From positions 1 to 6,463 of the forward strand of contig JAZRIK010000030.1 of the NCBI GenBank assembly GCA_045645245.1: DNA of 6,463 nucleotides. The letters run 5' to 3'. This DNA comes from Scatosoma sp045645245. Its GTDB lineage: Bacteria > Bacillota > Clostridia > Christensenellales > Borkfalkiaceae. The position numbers and the translations under genes were made by a program. Of the stretch, positions 1-6,037 are shown one piece after another (the stretch's first letter is position 1; the number at the start of each line of letters is the position of its first letter). The notes beneath the pieces are model-generated. The model was given only the letters and a program-made list of their open reading frames with translations, had not been told where the DNA came from and did not search any database.

Positions 1-201
1 CTTCCTTACGCAAAAGACATCAACATCGAAAACTGCGACTGCGACGCGGCTACGCTTGATAAGCTTTTGGAAGTTGACAAAGAACGTTGGGCTGCAGAAG
101 CAAAAGAAATCGAAGGCTACTACGCAGAAAACTTCGGCGACAAGATGCCCAAAGAAATTATGGCAAACCTTGAAACGCTTAAAGCAAACTGCGCAAAATA
201 A
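1..201 (+). CDS. pckG: Phosphoenolpyruvate carboxykinase (GTP), C-terminal end (partial)
   Basis: The first reading frame is open from the window edge to TAA at 199-201 and gives the last 66 residues of a protein whose start lies outside. The stretch LLEVDKERW, then GYYAENFGDKMP, then a final charged helix, resembles the conserved C-terminal tail of GTP-dependent PEP carboxykinase, where a phrase like 'FGDRLP' precedes the last helix. That cytoplasmic enzyme interconverts oxaloacetate plus GTP with phosphoenolpyruvate, CO2 and GDP, for gluconeogenesis or anaplerosis. The nucleotide and metal sites are not in the window, so the assignment rests on the tail alone. The gene is followed at once by a hairpin terminator, so it ends its transcription unit and is not joined to the restriction cassette downstream. 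Confidence 0.8.
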   Translation, partial: LPYAKDINIENCDCDAATLDKLLEVDKERWAAEAKEIEGYYAENFGDKMPKEIMANLETLKANCAK

Positions 202-218
202 GCTAAAAATAAAAATAA

Positions 219-249
219 TAAACGGCGCTCTTCTACGAGTGCCGTTTTT
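219..249 (+). terminator. Rho-independent terminator after the PEP carboxykinase gene
   Basis: The arm AAACGGCGCTC (220-230) pairs with GAGTGCCGTTT (237-247) across a 6-nt loop, with one G-U pair, and the 3' arm runs into a T tract. It lies 18 nt after the stop codon and separates the carboxykinase unit from the cassette promoter at 274-302. Confidence 0.85.
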
Positions 250-273
250 ATTTTCAAAACGAATAAAAGACGC

Positions 274-302
274 TTGCTATTATTCGCGATTTAGAATATA
301 AT
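274..302 (+). promoter_or_regulatory. SigA-type promoter of the restriction-modification cassette
   Basis: TTGCTA (274-279) and a perfect TATAAT (297-302) are separated by 17 bp, so transcription should begin near 309. This gives a short 5' leader before the methyltransferase start at 333, with AGAGGC (321-326) as the ribosome binding site. An inverted repeat, CGAATAA (260-266) and TTATTCG (280-286), brackets the -35 hexamer and is a candidate operator. No other good promoter is apparent before the second and third genes. Confidence 0.75.
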
Positions 303-332
303 AATATTATAAAAAGTTTAAGAGGCAAGATA

Positions 333-1400
333 ATGTTAAGTTTTATGTCCGCAAAAGAAGCTGCTGAAAAGTGGGAAATTTCTCAAAGACGCGTTGCAAT
401 TTTATGCGCTGAAAACCGTATCGACGGAGCTATGATGGTGGGAAATATGTGGATTATTCCAAGCACCGCCGAAAAACCTATTGACAAAAGAACCGTTCGC
501 TATGAAAAAGAAACAAAAGCGGAATTAAAACCGTTTTTGAAGTGGGTTGGCGGTAAAGGTCAACTTATCAATGAACTTGAAAAATTCTTACCTGCTGACG
601 GCGAAAAAGTTTTGACAAAGTATGCCGAACCTATGGTTGGGGGCGGTGCTTTATTATTTAGTATTCTTTCTAAATACGATTTTGAAGAATTGTATATTAG
701 TGATATAAATGCTGAACTTATCAATGCCTATATTGTTGTCCGTGATAATATTGATTTGCTTGTGGAAAAATTGACGGAAATGCAAGCAATCTTTTTACCG
801 ATGAATGAAAACGGAAGAAAATATTTCTATTATAACGCGCGAGATAAATTCAACGCTTTGCAATTATCACAAGAAACAGCGGTTGATAAAGCGGCATTAT
901 TTATGTTCTTGAATAAAACCTGTTTTAATGGTTTATATCGCGTAAATAAAAAAGGACAATTCAACGTTCCTATGGGAGCGTATAAAAATCCTACTATTTG
1001 CGATGAAAACAATCTTCGCAATATTTCTAATGCTTTGCAAAATGTCGAAATCGTTTGCGGTGATTATACACTTTCGGAATCATTTATTGACAACAATACG
1101 TTTGTATATATTGATCCGCCGTATAGACCGATTTCGGAAACATCAGGATTTACGTCTTATAATACTGATGCTTTTGATGATAATGAACAAATAAGACTTT
1201 CGCAATATATGGAACGTATCGACAAAGTAGGTGCAAAAGTCGTTTTAAGTAATTCTGATCCCAAAAACGTAAACCCCGACGATATGTTTTTTGACGATTT
1301 ATATAAATCTTTCAAAATTCATAGAGTTGAAGCAACGCGAGCAATCAATAGCAAAGCGGAAAAACGCGGTAAAATAAGCGAATTGCTTATATGCAATTAA
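333..1400 (+). CDS. dpnM: DpnM/Dam-type GATC adenine-N6 methyltransferase with N-terminal helix-turn-helix
   Basis: A 355-residue alpha-class (D12) DNA adenine methyltransferase. Residues 67-77 (PFLKWVGGKGQ) are motif X. Residues 98-109 (AEPMVGGGALLF) are motif I, which binds S-adenosylmethionine. Residues 124-133 (DINAELINAY) form the next cofactor motif, 192-215 match the target-recognition region of Dam/DpnM, and DPPY at 261-264 is catalytic motif IV. The tail ends RGKISELLICN, as in the family. The adjoining DpnII-type nuclease indicates GATC as target. Unusually, about 60 residues precede motif X and contain an excisionase/MerR-like helix-turn-helix (roughly 5-50: SAKEAAEKWEISQRRVAILC, then a wing ending GNMWIIP). 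DpnM and Dam begin close to motif X, so this is a fusion, plausibly for autoregulation. ATG 333 is chosen because AGAGGC lies 6 nt upstream; ATG 345 is possible and also keeps the HTH. Confidence 0.92.
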   Translation: MLSFMSAKEAAEKWEISQRRVAILCAENRIDGAMMVGNMWIIPSTAEKPIDKRTVRYEKETKAELKPFLKWVGGKGQLINELEKFLPADGEKVLTKYAEPMVGGGALLFSILSKYDFEELYISDINAELINAYIVVRDNIDLLVEKLTEMQAIFLPMNENGRKYFYYNARDKFNALQLSQETAVDKAALFMFLNKTCFNGLYRVNKKGQFNVPMGAYKNPTICDENNLRNISNALQNVEIVCGDYTLSESFIDNNTFVYIDPPYRPISETSGFTSYNTDAFDDNEQIRLSQYMERIDKVGAKVVLSNSDPKNVNPDDMFFDDLYKSFKIHRVEATRAINSKAEKRGKISELLICN

Positions 1401-1415
1401 TGAGGATAAATACAA

Positions 1416-2273
1416 ATGAAAAGAGATTTTAATGAATGGTTTTCAACTTTTAGAGATACGATTGCAACTTGGAAATATTATACCGACTTTGATAAAGTTT
1501 ATAGAAATACAAACAAAATTAAAGACGAATTAAATATTTTAAACGGTTTGATTGGCGTAGAAAATATTGAGGGCGAATTTAGGCGTATTGTTGAAAAATT
1601 TCCACAAACATTAAAGGCAATCCCTATTCTTATTGCGAAACGTGAAAGTGAAATTAAAATTATCGATCCTGAAAAAACTTATATTTTTAATTTCAAAAAC
1701 GCGAATTATTCCATTGATGAATATGCCAAGTTTATGGAAAAAACGGGATTATTTGATTTGCTTAAAAATCATATAATACATTCGCTTATAGATTATGTAA
1801 TGGGAGTTGAAGTTGGTATGGACACCAATGGAAGAAAATCTCGTACGGGCGATGCAATGGAAGATTTGGTTGAATCGTATTTAGTAAGTGCTGGACTTAT
1901 TAAAGGGGTTGACTATTTCAAAGAAATGTACATATCAGATATTGAAAGCCGTTGGAATATTGATTTGTCGGGAATTTCTAATCAAGGAAGAACTGAAAAA
2001 CGCTTTGATTTCGTAATCAAAACGGAAAATACCATTTATGGAGTAGAGACGAACTTTTATTCAAGTCAAGGCTCTAAATTAAATGAAACGGCGCGTAGTT
2101 ATAAAACGATTGCGTTGGAAGCAAAAGAGATTGATGGTTTTGCTTTCGTTTGGTTTACTGACGGGCAGGGTTGGCAATCGGCACGCCATAATTTAGAAGA
2201 AACTTTTGACGTATTAGATACGATTTATTGCATTACCGACTTGGAAAACGGTATTTTGAAAGAATTGTTGTAA
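1416..2273 (+). CDS. dpnB: DpnII/MboI-type restriction endonuclease (GATC)
   Basis: This 285-residue protein resembles R.DpnII along its whole length as I recall that sequence, including the N-terminal DFNEWFST...YYTDFDKVY, the central block YVMGVEVGMDTNGRKSRTGD (128-147), GSKLNETARSYK (219-230), TDGQGW (248-253) and the leucine-rich end. R.DpnII is a type II enzyme that cuts unmethylated GATC in double-stranded DNA. The likely PD-(D/E)XK-like core is RFDFVIK followed by VETNFY, giving D198, E211 and N213, with Asn in the usual Lys position as in R.DpnII; the core assignment is inferred. It starts 15 nt after the methyltransferase stop, with TGAGGA (1401-1406) as ribosome binding site, so it is co-transcribed behind its protective methylase. 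No truncation is visible and it appears intact. Confidence 0.93.
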   Translation: MKRDFNEWFSTFRDTIATWKYYTDFDKVYRNTNKIKDELNILNGLIGVENIEGEFRRIVEKFPQTLKAIPILIAKRESEIKIIDPEKTYIFNFKNANYSIDEYAKFMEKTGLFDLLKNHIIHSLIDYVMGVEVGMDTNGRKSRTGDAMEDLVESYLVSAGLIKGVDYFKEMYISDIESRWNIDLSGISNQGRTEKRFDFVIKTENTIYGVETNFYSSQGSKLNETARSYKTIALEAKEIDGFAFVWFTDGQGWQSARHNLEETFDVLDTIYCITDLENGILKELL

Positions 2274-2283
2274 GGGTTTAGGT

Positions 2284-3021
2284 ATGGCAAAGAAAATACT
2301 TTTACAGCCCGAAAATTTTGAATTAGAAACAAATACCGTTTGGAGTTTCCCGAATCGTGGAAAATGGGCAACTCACGACGCAAAATGGCGCGGTAATTGG
2401 TCGCCGTATATTCCGCGCAACGTTATAATGCGATATTCCGTTGAAGGCGATACCGTTTTAGATCAATTCGTCGGGGGCGGTACAACTGCTGTTGAAGCAA
2501 AATTAACCAAGCGCAATTTTATAGGCGTTGATATTAACCCTATTGCCCTTGAACGTTCAACAGAAAAATGTAATTTTGAATGCGATTCCCCATCAGAAAT
2601 TAGATTTATGCTTGGCGACGCTCGCAAGTTGAACCTAGCGGACGAATCGGTGGACTTGGTTTGTACGCACCCCCCTTATGCGGACATTATTCAATATAGC
2701 GAAGATATTGACGGCGATTTGTCCCACTTAAAAATGAAAGAATTTTTATGTGAAATGGGAAAGGTTGCCGATGAAGCTTATCGCGTACTAAAAAAGGGCA
2801 AATTTTGCGCTATTCTTATGGGCGATACGCGTAAAAATGGTATGGTTCAGCCGTTGGGCTTTGAAATAATGCGTCTTTTTGAGCTGGCAGGGTTTAAGAC
2901 CAAAGAAATTATCATTAAAGAACAGCATAATTGCAAGGCAACAGGTTTTTGGAAAACTAACAGCATAAAGCACAATTTTTTGCTCTTAGCGCACGAATAT
3001 TTATTTATTTTCAAGAAATAA
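2284..3021 (+). CDS. Second amino-DNA methyltransferase (N6-adenine or N4-cytosine), not DpnA-like
   Basis: A 245-residue S-adenosylmethionine-dependent DNA methyltransferase. An N-terminal block rich in Trp and Arg (WSFPNRGKWATHD, then RGNWSPYIPRN, residues 20-46) leads into motif I DQFVGGGTT (60-68), the acidic D83 of GVDINP, GDARKL (111-116), then motif IV as THPPY (128-132). The C-terminus carries HNCKATGFW (215-223) and ends HEYLFIFKK. The order is motif I before motif IV. DpnA, the usual second methylase of DpnII systems, has its DPPY-type motif near the N-terminus, so this is a different family. HPPY does not decide between adenine and cytosine as target. There is no room for a large recognition domain. 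AAGGG overlapping the endonuclease stop, 7 nt from ATG 2284, serves as ribosome binding site. It may modify GATC as a substitute for DpnA, or another site. Confidence 0.82.
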   Translation: MAKKILLQPENFELETNTVWSFPNRGKWATHDAKWRGNWSPYIPRNVIMRYSVEGDTVLDQFVGGGTTAVEAKLTKRNFIGVDINPIALERSTEKCNFECDSPSEIRFMLGDARKLNLADESVDLVCTHPPYADIIQYSEDIDGDLSHLKMKEFLCEMGKVADEAYRVLKKGKFCAILMGDTRKNGMVQPLGFEIMRLFELAGFKTKEIIIKEQHNCKATGFWKTNSIKHNFLLLAHEYLFIFKK

Positions 3022-3077
3022 AATTGTGTCAAATTTTCGACGTATCGGCGGATTATTTGTTAGGGCTGGAAGATTAA
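3021..3077 (+). pseudogene. C-terminal remnant of an XRE/Cro-CI-family regulator
   Basis: In a frame different from the methyltransferase, the DNA starting at its stop codon reads KLCQIFDVSADYLLGLED followed by TAA (3075-3077). This is the typical ending of the helix-turn-helix domain of short XRE regulators, whose domain commonly finishes with a phrase like 'FNVSTDYLLGLTD'. The upstream part of the domain is absent: the same frame further left is only the shadow of the methyltransferase. There is no start codon or ribosome binding site for it, and a terminator follows, as would suit a former gene end. I read it as a regulator gene cut off by arrival of the restriction cassette, with the junction near 3018-3024. 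The match is short but specific. Confidence 0.65.
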
Positions 3078-3082
3078 AAGAT

Positions 3083-3111
3083 AAAACGCAACCTTTTCGT
3101 TGCGTTTTTTT
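3083..3111 (+). terminator. Rho-independent terminator closing the cassette
   Basis: AAAACGCAAC (3083-3092) pairs perfectly with GTTGCGTTTT (3099-3108) across the 6-nt loop CTTTTC, and the T run continues past the stem. It lies 5 nt after the regulator remnant's stop, so it probably belonged to that regulator gene and now ends cassette transcription. Confidence 0.9.
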
Positions 3112-3154
3112 ATTCAATTTTATATGTCAAAAATAAAAATATATATTTCAAAGG

Positions 3155-3184
3155 TTGACATATTCTATTAAGTTATGATAAAAT
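3155..3184 (+). promoter_or_regulatory. SigA-type promoter of the acyltransferase-glmM operon
   Basis: A consensus TTGACA (3155-3160) is followed after 18 bp by TAAAAT (3179-3184), so transcription should start near 3191 and leave a leader of about 80 nt. The -35 element is one arm of a perfect inverted repeat, ATATGTCAA (3122-3130) and TTGACATAT (3155-3163), which could be a repressor site. Confidence 0.75.
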
Positions 3185-3272
3185 ATTGTTTGTCGGTTGG
3201 AAACACAAATAAATTTTTTACATACACTACAAGTATGAAAAATAACGGTGTTGACGCTATCGGGGGTAAAAA

Positions 3273-3947
3273 ATGAACAATCAAATTACCATCAGCAACT
3301 TATTTGACCTGACCAAAACGCAAGCAAAGGGATATTTGGAAAGCTTCACGTATCCTTGGCAAGCGTTGGTTGGGTTAAAAGCATTTATAGAGCAGCTTGG
3401 CGCAACCCTTTCCAAGGACGAATATCAAGAAATTTCGCCGAAAATTTGGGTGCATAAAAGCGCGAAAATTGCGCGTACGGCGGAAATCAACGCGCCTTGT
3501 ATCATCGGAGAAAATACCGAAATTAGACATTGTGCGTTCATTCGCGGCAGTGCGCTGATCGGGAAGAAGTGCGTGGTGGGCAACTCTACCGAGCTGAAAA
3601 ACGTGATACTCTTCGACGGCGTACAGGTACCGCATTATAACTACGTTGGGGACAGCATTTTGGGTTTCAACGCGCACATGGGTGCGGGGTCGATTACTTC
3701 TAACGTGAAATCGGACAAGAAAAACGTAGTGATAAAATACGGCGAAGCGGCGATAGAAACGCATCTAAAAAAGGTGGGCGCATTCTTGGGCGACGGTGCG
3801 GAAATCGGTTGCAACAGCGTACTTAACCCTGGTACAATCGTTGGGAAAAACGCGAGTGTGTATCCGCTGTCCTGCGTGCGCGGAGTGGTGGAAGAGAACT
3901 GCATTTATAAGAACAAAAACGAAGTAGTGGAGAGAATGAATGGGTAA
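3273..3947 (+). CDS. GlmU-like left-handed beta-helix acetyltransferase (amino-sugar pathway)
   Basis: A 224-residue protein of the hexapeptide-repeat type, often annotated as 'UDP-N-acetylglucosamine pyrophosphorylase' in Clostridia. Residues 1-55 are a mostly helical lead-in (FDLTKTQAKGYLESFTYPW). From about 57 on, repeats such as ISPKIWVHKSAKIARTAEIN, PCIIGENTEI and ALIGKKCVVG build the beta-helix. GNSTELK (103-109), PHYNYVGD (120-127) and GAGSITSN (137-144) match the acetyltransferase half of GlmU: H121 and Y124 align with E. coli GlmU His363 and Tyr366, so GlcN-1-phosphate acetylation from acetyl-CoA is likely. The uridylyltransferase domain of full GlmU is missing, so that step must be done by another protein. 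GGGGG (3262-3266) supports ATG 3273. Its end overlaps glmM, which performs the preceding step. The exact substrate is inferred. Confidence 0.8.
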   Translation: MNNQITISNLFDLTKTQAKGYLESFTYPWQALVGLKAFIEQLGATLSKDEYQEISPKIWVHKSAKIARTAEINAPCIIGENTEIRHCAFIRGSALIGKKCVVGNSTELKNVILFDGVQVPHYNYVGDSILGFNAHMGAGSITSNVKSDKKNVVIKYGEAAIETHLKKVGAFLGDGAEIGCNSVLNPGTIVGKNASVYPLSCVRGVVEENCIYKNKNEVVERMNG

Positions 3948-5295
3948 ATATTTTGGAACGGACGGATTTAGGGGGGAAGCCAACAAAACGCTGACGGCAA
4001 AGCACGCTTTTGAAGTGGGTCGGTTTTTGGGCTGGTATTTTAACGAAAAACAAAAAGCGGAAACGGGCGAGCGCGCGAAAATCGTCATCGGGAAAGACAC
4101 CCGCCGTTCGGGGTATATGTTTGAGTACGCCTTGGCGGGCGGTATCGTGGCGTCAGGCGCGGACGCGTACCTTTTACACGTGACTACTACGCCGTCGGTG
4201 GCGTTTGTGGCGCGCAGCGAAGGGTTCAACTGCGGTATTATGATTTCCGCAAGCCATAACCCGTTTTACGACAACGGTATCAAGCTTTTCAACGCTGCGG
4301 GCGAAAAAATGGACGAAAGCGTGATTGCGCTCGTAGAAGAATATTTAGACGGCACGCGCGAAGAAGTGCCGTACGCAACGGGCGAAAATATCGGCAGGAC
4401 GGTCGATTTTGTGGCGGGCAGAAACCGCTACGTTGGGTATTTGATTTCGCTGGGCGTATATAGCTTTAAGGGTTGGAAAATCGGCTTGGACTGTGCCAAC
4501 GGCAGCGCCTATACCATCGCGAAAAACGTATTCGACGCGCTGGGCGCGACCACGTACTTGGTGGGCGACGACCCCAACGGCGTGAATATTAACGACAAAG
4601 TGGGCTCAACGCATATCGAAAATTTACAAGCATTCGTCCAAGAAAAAGGGCTTGATATCGGGTTTGCATTCGACGGCGACGCCGATAGATGTCTTTGCGT
4701 GGACGAAAAGGGCGAGCTTGTGGATGGCGACCAAATTTTGTATTTGTACGGCAAATATATGAAAGACCGCGGTAAGCTTATCAAAAATACCGTCGTGACA
4801 ACCGTAATGTCGAATTTTGGCTTATACAAAGCGTTTGACGAGCAGGGAATTGCGTATGAAAAAACCAAAGTCGGGGATAAATACGTTTACGAGAATATGC
4901 AACAAAACGGTTTTGTACTCGGCGGTGAACAATCGGGGCATATCATCTTTTCCAAGTACGCGAACACGGGCGACGGCGTTTTGACGAGCTTGAAAATTAT
5001 GCAGGCGCTTATCGACCAAAAGAAAACGCTATCCCAAGCGGTTGCGGGTATGAAAAAATATCCCCAAACGCTCAAAAACGTGCGTGTGCGCGATAAAGAT
5101 ATTATTATGAATAACGCGCGCGTACGCGAGAGCGTAGCAGCGGTGGAAAAAGAATTAGGGAACAAGGGCAGAATTTTACTTCGCCCGTCGGGGACGGAAC
5201 CGCTTGTTCGGGTGATGGTAGAAGCGGAAGAGTTGGCGCTTTGCGAAAAATACGCCGGCGAAGTGGTATCGGTGATAGAAAGCATAGAAAATTAA
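3940..5295 (+). CDS. glmM: Phosphoglucosamine mutase
   Basis: At 451 residues this is the normal length for GlmM, which converts glucosamine-6-phosphate to glucosamine-1-phosphate in the cytoplasm on the way to UDP-GlcNAc, peptidoglycan and other envelope polymers. The start GKYFGTDGFRG is diagnostic. ISASHNP (102-108) holds the phosphorylated catalytic serine, S105. DGDADR (245-250) is the Mg-binding loop with D245, D247 and D249. GGEQSGH (328-334) binds the sugar and RPSGTEP (415-421) binds phosphate. All key residues are present. The start codon lies inside the upstream acyltransferase gene (8-nt overlap), with GGAGAG (3929-3934) as ribosome binding site, so the two are translationally coupled and act on consecutive steps. 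Base composition is clearly richer in G+C than the restriction cassette. Confidence 0.97.
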   Translation: MGKYFGTDGFRGEANKTLTAKHAFEVGRFLGWYFNEKQKAETGERAKIVIGKDTRRSGYMFEYALAGGIVASGADAYLLHVTTTPSVAFVARSEGFNCGIMISASHNPFYDNGIKLFNAAGEKMDESVIALVEEYLDGTREEVPYATGENIGRTVDFVAGRNRYVGYLISLGVYSFKGWKIGLDCANGSAYTIAKNVFDALGATTYLVGDDPNGVNINDKVGSTHIENLQAFVQEKGLDIGFAFDGDADRCLCVDEKGELVDGDQILYLYGKYMKDRGKLIKNTVVTTVMSNFGLYKAFDEQGIAYEKTKVGDKYVYENMQQNGFVLGGEQSGHIIFSKYANTGDGVLTSLKIMQALIDQKKTLSQAVAGMKKYPQTLKNVRVRDKDIIMNNARVRESVAAVEKELGNKGRILLRPSGTEPLVRVMVEAEELALCEKYAGEVVSVIESIEN

Positions 5296-5300
5296 AATAT

Positions 5301-5326
5301 AAAACGCTCTGCAAAGGGCGTTTTTC
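5301..5326 (+). terminator. Rho-independent terminator after glmM
   Basis: AAAACGCTC (5301-5309) pairs with GGGCGTTTT (5316-5324), with one G-U pair, across a 6-nt loop and continues into T residues. It begins 6 nt after the glmM stop and separates this operon from rplM-rpsI. Confidence 0.88.
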
Positions 5327-5340
5327 TTTATAAATAAGGT

Positions 5341-5413
5341 AAAAAAGTTAGAAAAAACAAGGAAAAACGGGCAAGCGAAAAAAAAATTCAAAAAAATAAA
5401 AAAAAATGAAAAA
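5341..5413 (+). promoter_or_regulatory. Phased A-tract region upstream of the rplM promoter (UP element or curved DNA)
   Basis: Seven runs of five to nine A residues start at 5341, 5352, 5363, 5378, 5390, 5398 and 5409, mostly 8-12 bp apart and so roughly on one face of the helix. They end about 17 bp before the -35 hexamer. This suits a curved UP-like region that raises output of a ribosomal-protein promoter. No gene is supported in this gap. Confidence 0.5.
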
Positions 5414-5429
5414 TGTCGCTCAAAACAGC

Positions 5430-5458
5430 TTGACTTAAATTTCGTTTCATACTACAAT
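5430..5458 (+). promoter_or_regulatory. SigA-type promoter of rplM-rpsI
   Basis: TTGACT (5430-5435) and TACAAT (5453-5458) are spaced by exactly 17 bp, each one base from consensus. Transcription is expected near 5465, just at the start of the structured leader. Confidence 0.85.
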
Positions 5459-5464
5459 AAATAA

Positions 5465-5546
5465 GCAAGTTGCGGAAAGGGAGCGAAAAACCCGTTTTTC
5501 CCCGTTAGTTGAACGGAAAAAAGCTTCTGATAAGCGATTGCAACCG
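5465..5546 (+). ncRNA. Candidate L13 (rplM) ribosomal-protein leader
   Basis: The rplM 5' leader folds compactly. A closing stem pairs GTTGC (5469-5473) with GCAAC (5540-5544). Inside are three hairpins: GGAAAGGG (5474-5481) with CCC (5491-5493) and TTTCC (5497-5501); CCGTT (5502-5506) with AACGG (5512-5516); and GCTT (5523-5526) with AAGC (5532-5535). Its place directly before rplM-rpsI and just after the promoter is that of the L13 leader known in Firmicutes, thought to let ribosomal protein L13 repress its own operon. I call it from position and hand folding, not from a covariance match. Confidence 0.6.
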
Positions 5547-5587
5547 AAAAAGAAAAATACACACGAAAATAAAGGAGTAGCATAATT

Positions 5588-6019
5588 ATGAAAACCTATA
5601 TGGCTCACGCCGAAACGGTTGAAAGAAAGTGGTACGTGGTAGATGCCGAAGGCTTAACGCTCGGTCGTCTTGCAACCCGCGTAGCCAGCGTTCTTCGCGG
5701 TAAAAACAAACCCACCTTCACTCCCAACGTTGACACGGGCGACTTCGTTATCGTTATCAACACGGACAAAGTAGTTCTTACGGGTAAAAAACTCGAAGAC
5801 AAATTTTACAGATATCACAGCGGTTATATCGGTGGCTTGAAAGAAATCCCCTACAAGAAATTGATGGCGGAAAAGAGTGACCTTGCCGTTTACGAAGCAG
5901 TAAAAAGTATGCTTCCCAAAAACAGTCTTGGTAGAGCAATGCTTAAAAAACTCCGCGTTTACAAAGGGGCGGAACACAACCACGCGGCTCAAAAGCCCGA
6001 AGTGCTCAAAATCGACTAA
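5588..6019 (+). CDS. rplM: 50S ribosomal protein L13
   Basis: A 143-residue protein with the full length and landmarks of bacterial L13, an early-assembling protein of the large subunit that binds 23S rRNA. The N-terminus WYVVDAEGLTLGRLAT, the internal PNVDTGDFVIVINTDKV, and the signature LPKNSLGRAMLKKLRVYKG followed by EHNHAAQKPE are all conserved. AAGGAG (5572-5577), 10 nt before ATG 5588, fixes the start. It is the first gene of the two-gene operon with rpsI, 18 nt apart, under the promoter at 5430-5458, and is probably autoregulated through the leader RNA. Confidence 0.98.
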   Translation: MKTYMAHAETVERKWYVVDAEGLTLGRLATRVASVLRGKNKPTFTPNVDTGDFVIVINTDKVVLTGKKLEDKFYRYHSGYIGGLKEIPYKKLMAEKSDLAVYEAVKSMLPKNSLGRAMLKKLRVYKGAEHNHAAQKPEVLKID

Positions 6020-6037
6020 TAGGAGAGGGACTAAAAA

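Noticed and set aside
56..301. An 81-codon plus-strand frame at the left end
   Set aside because: It overlaps the carboxykinase tail in another frame and runs through the terminator hairpin, with no ribosome binding site.
250..3111. Target-site duplication or inverted ends flanking the restriction cassette
   Set aside because: Comparing the sequence near 250-300 with that near 3018-3060 I found no matching direct or inverted repeat, so no transposon-like ends are claimed.
3102..3130. Divergent minus-strand promoter using TTGACA in the left arm of the inverted repeat
   Set aside because: No -10-like hexamer lies 16-18 bp downstream on that strand, and it would read straight into the terminator and the convergent cassette.
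3375..4229. Several minus-strand frames opposite the acyltransferase gene and glmM
   Set aside because: They are shadows of well-supported genes, with no recognisable domain, promoter or ribosome binding site.
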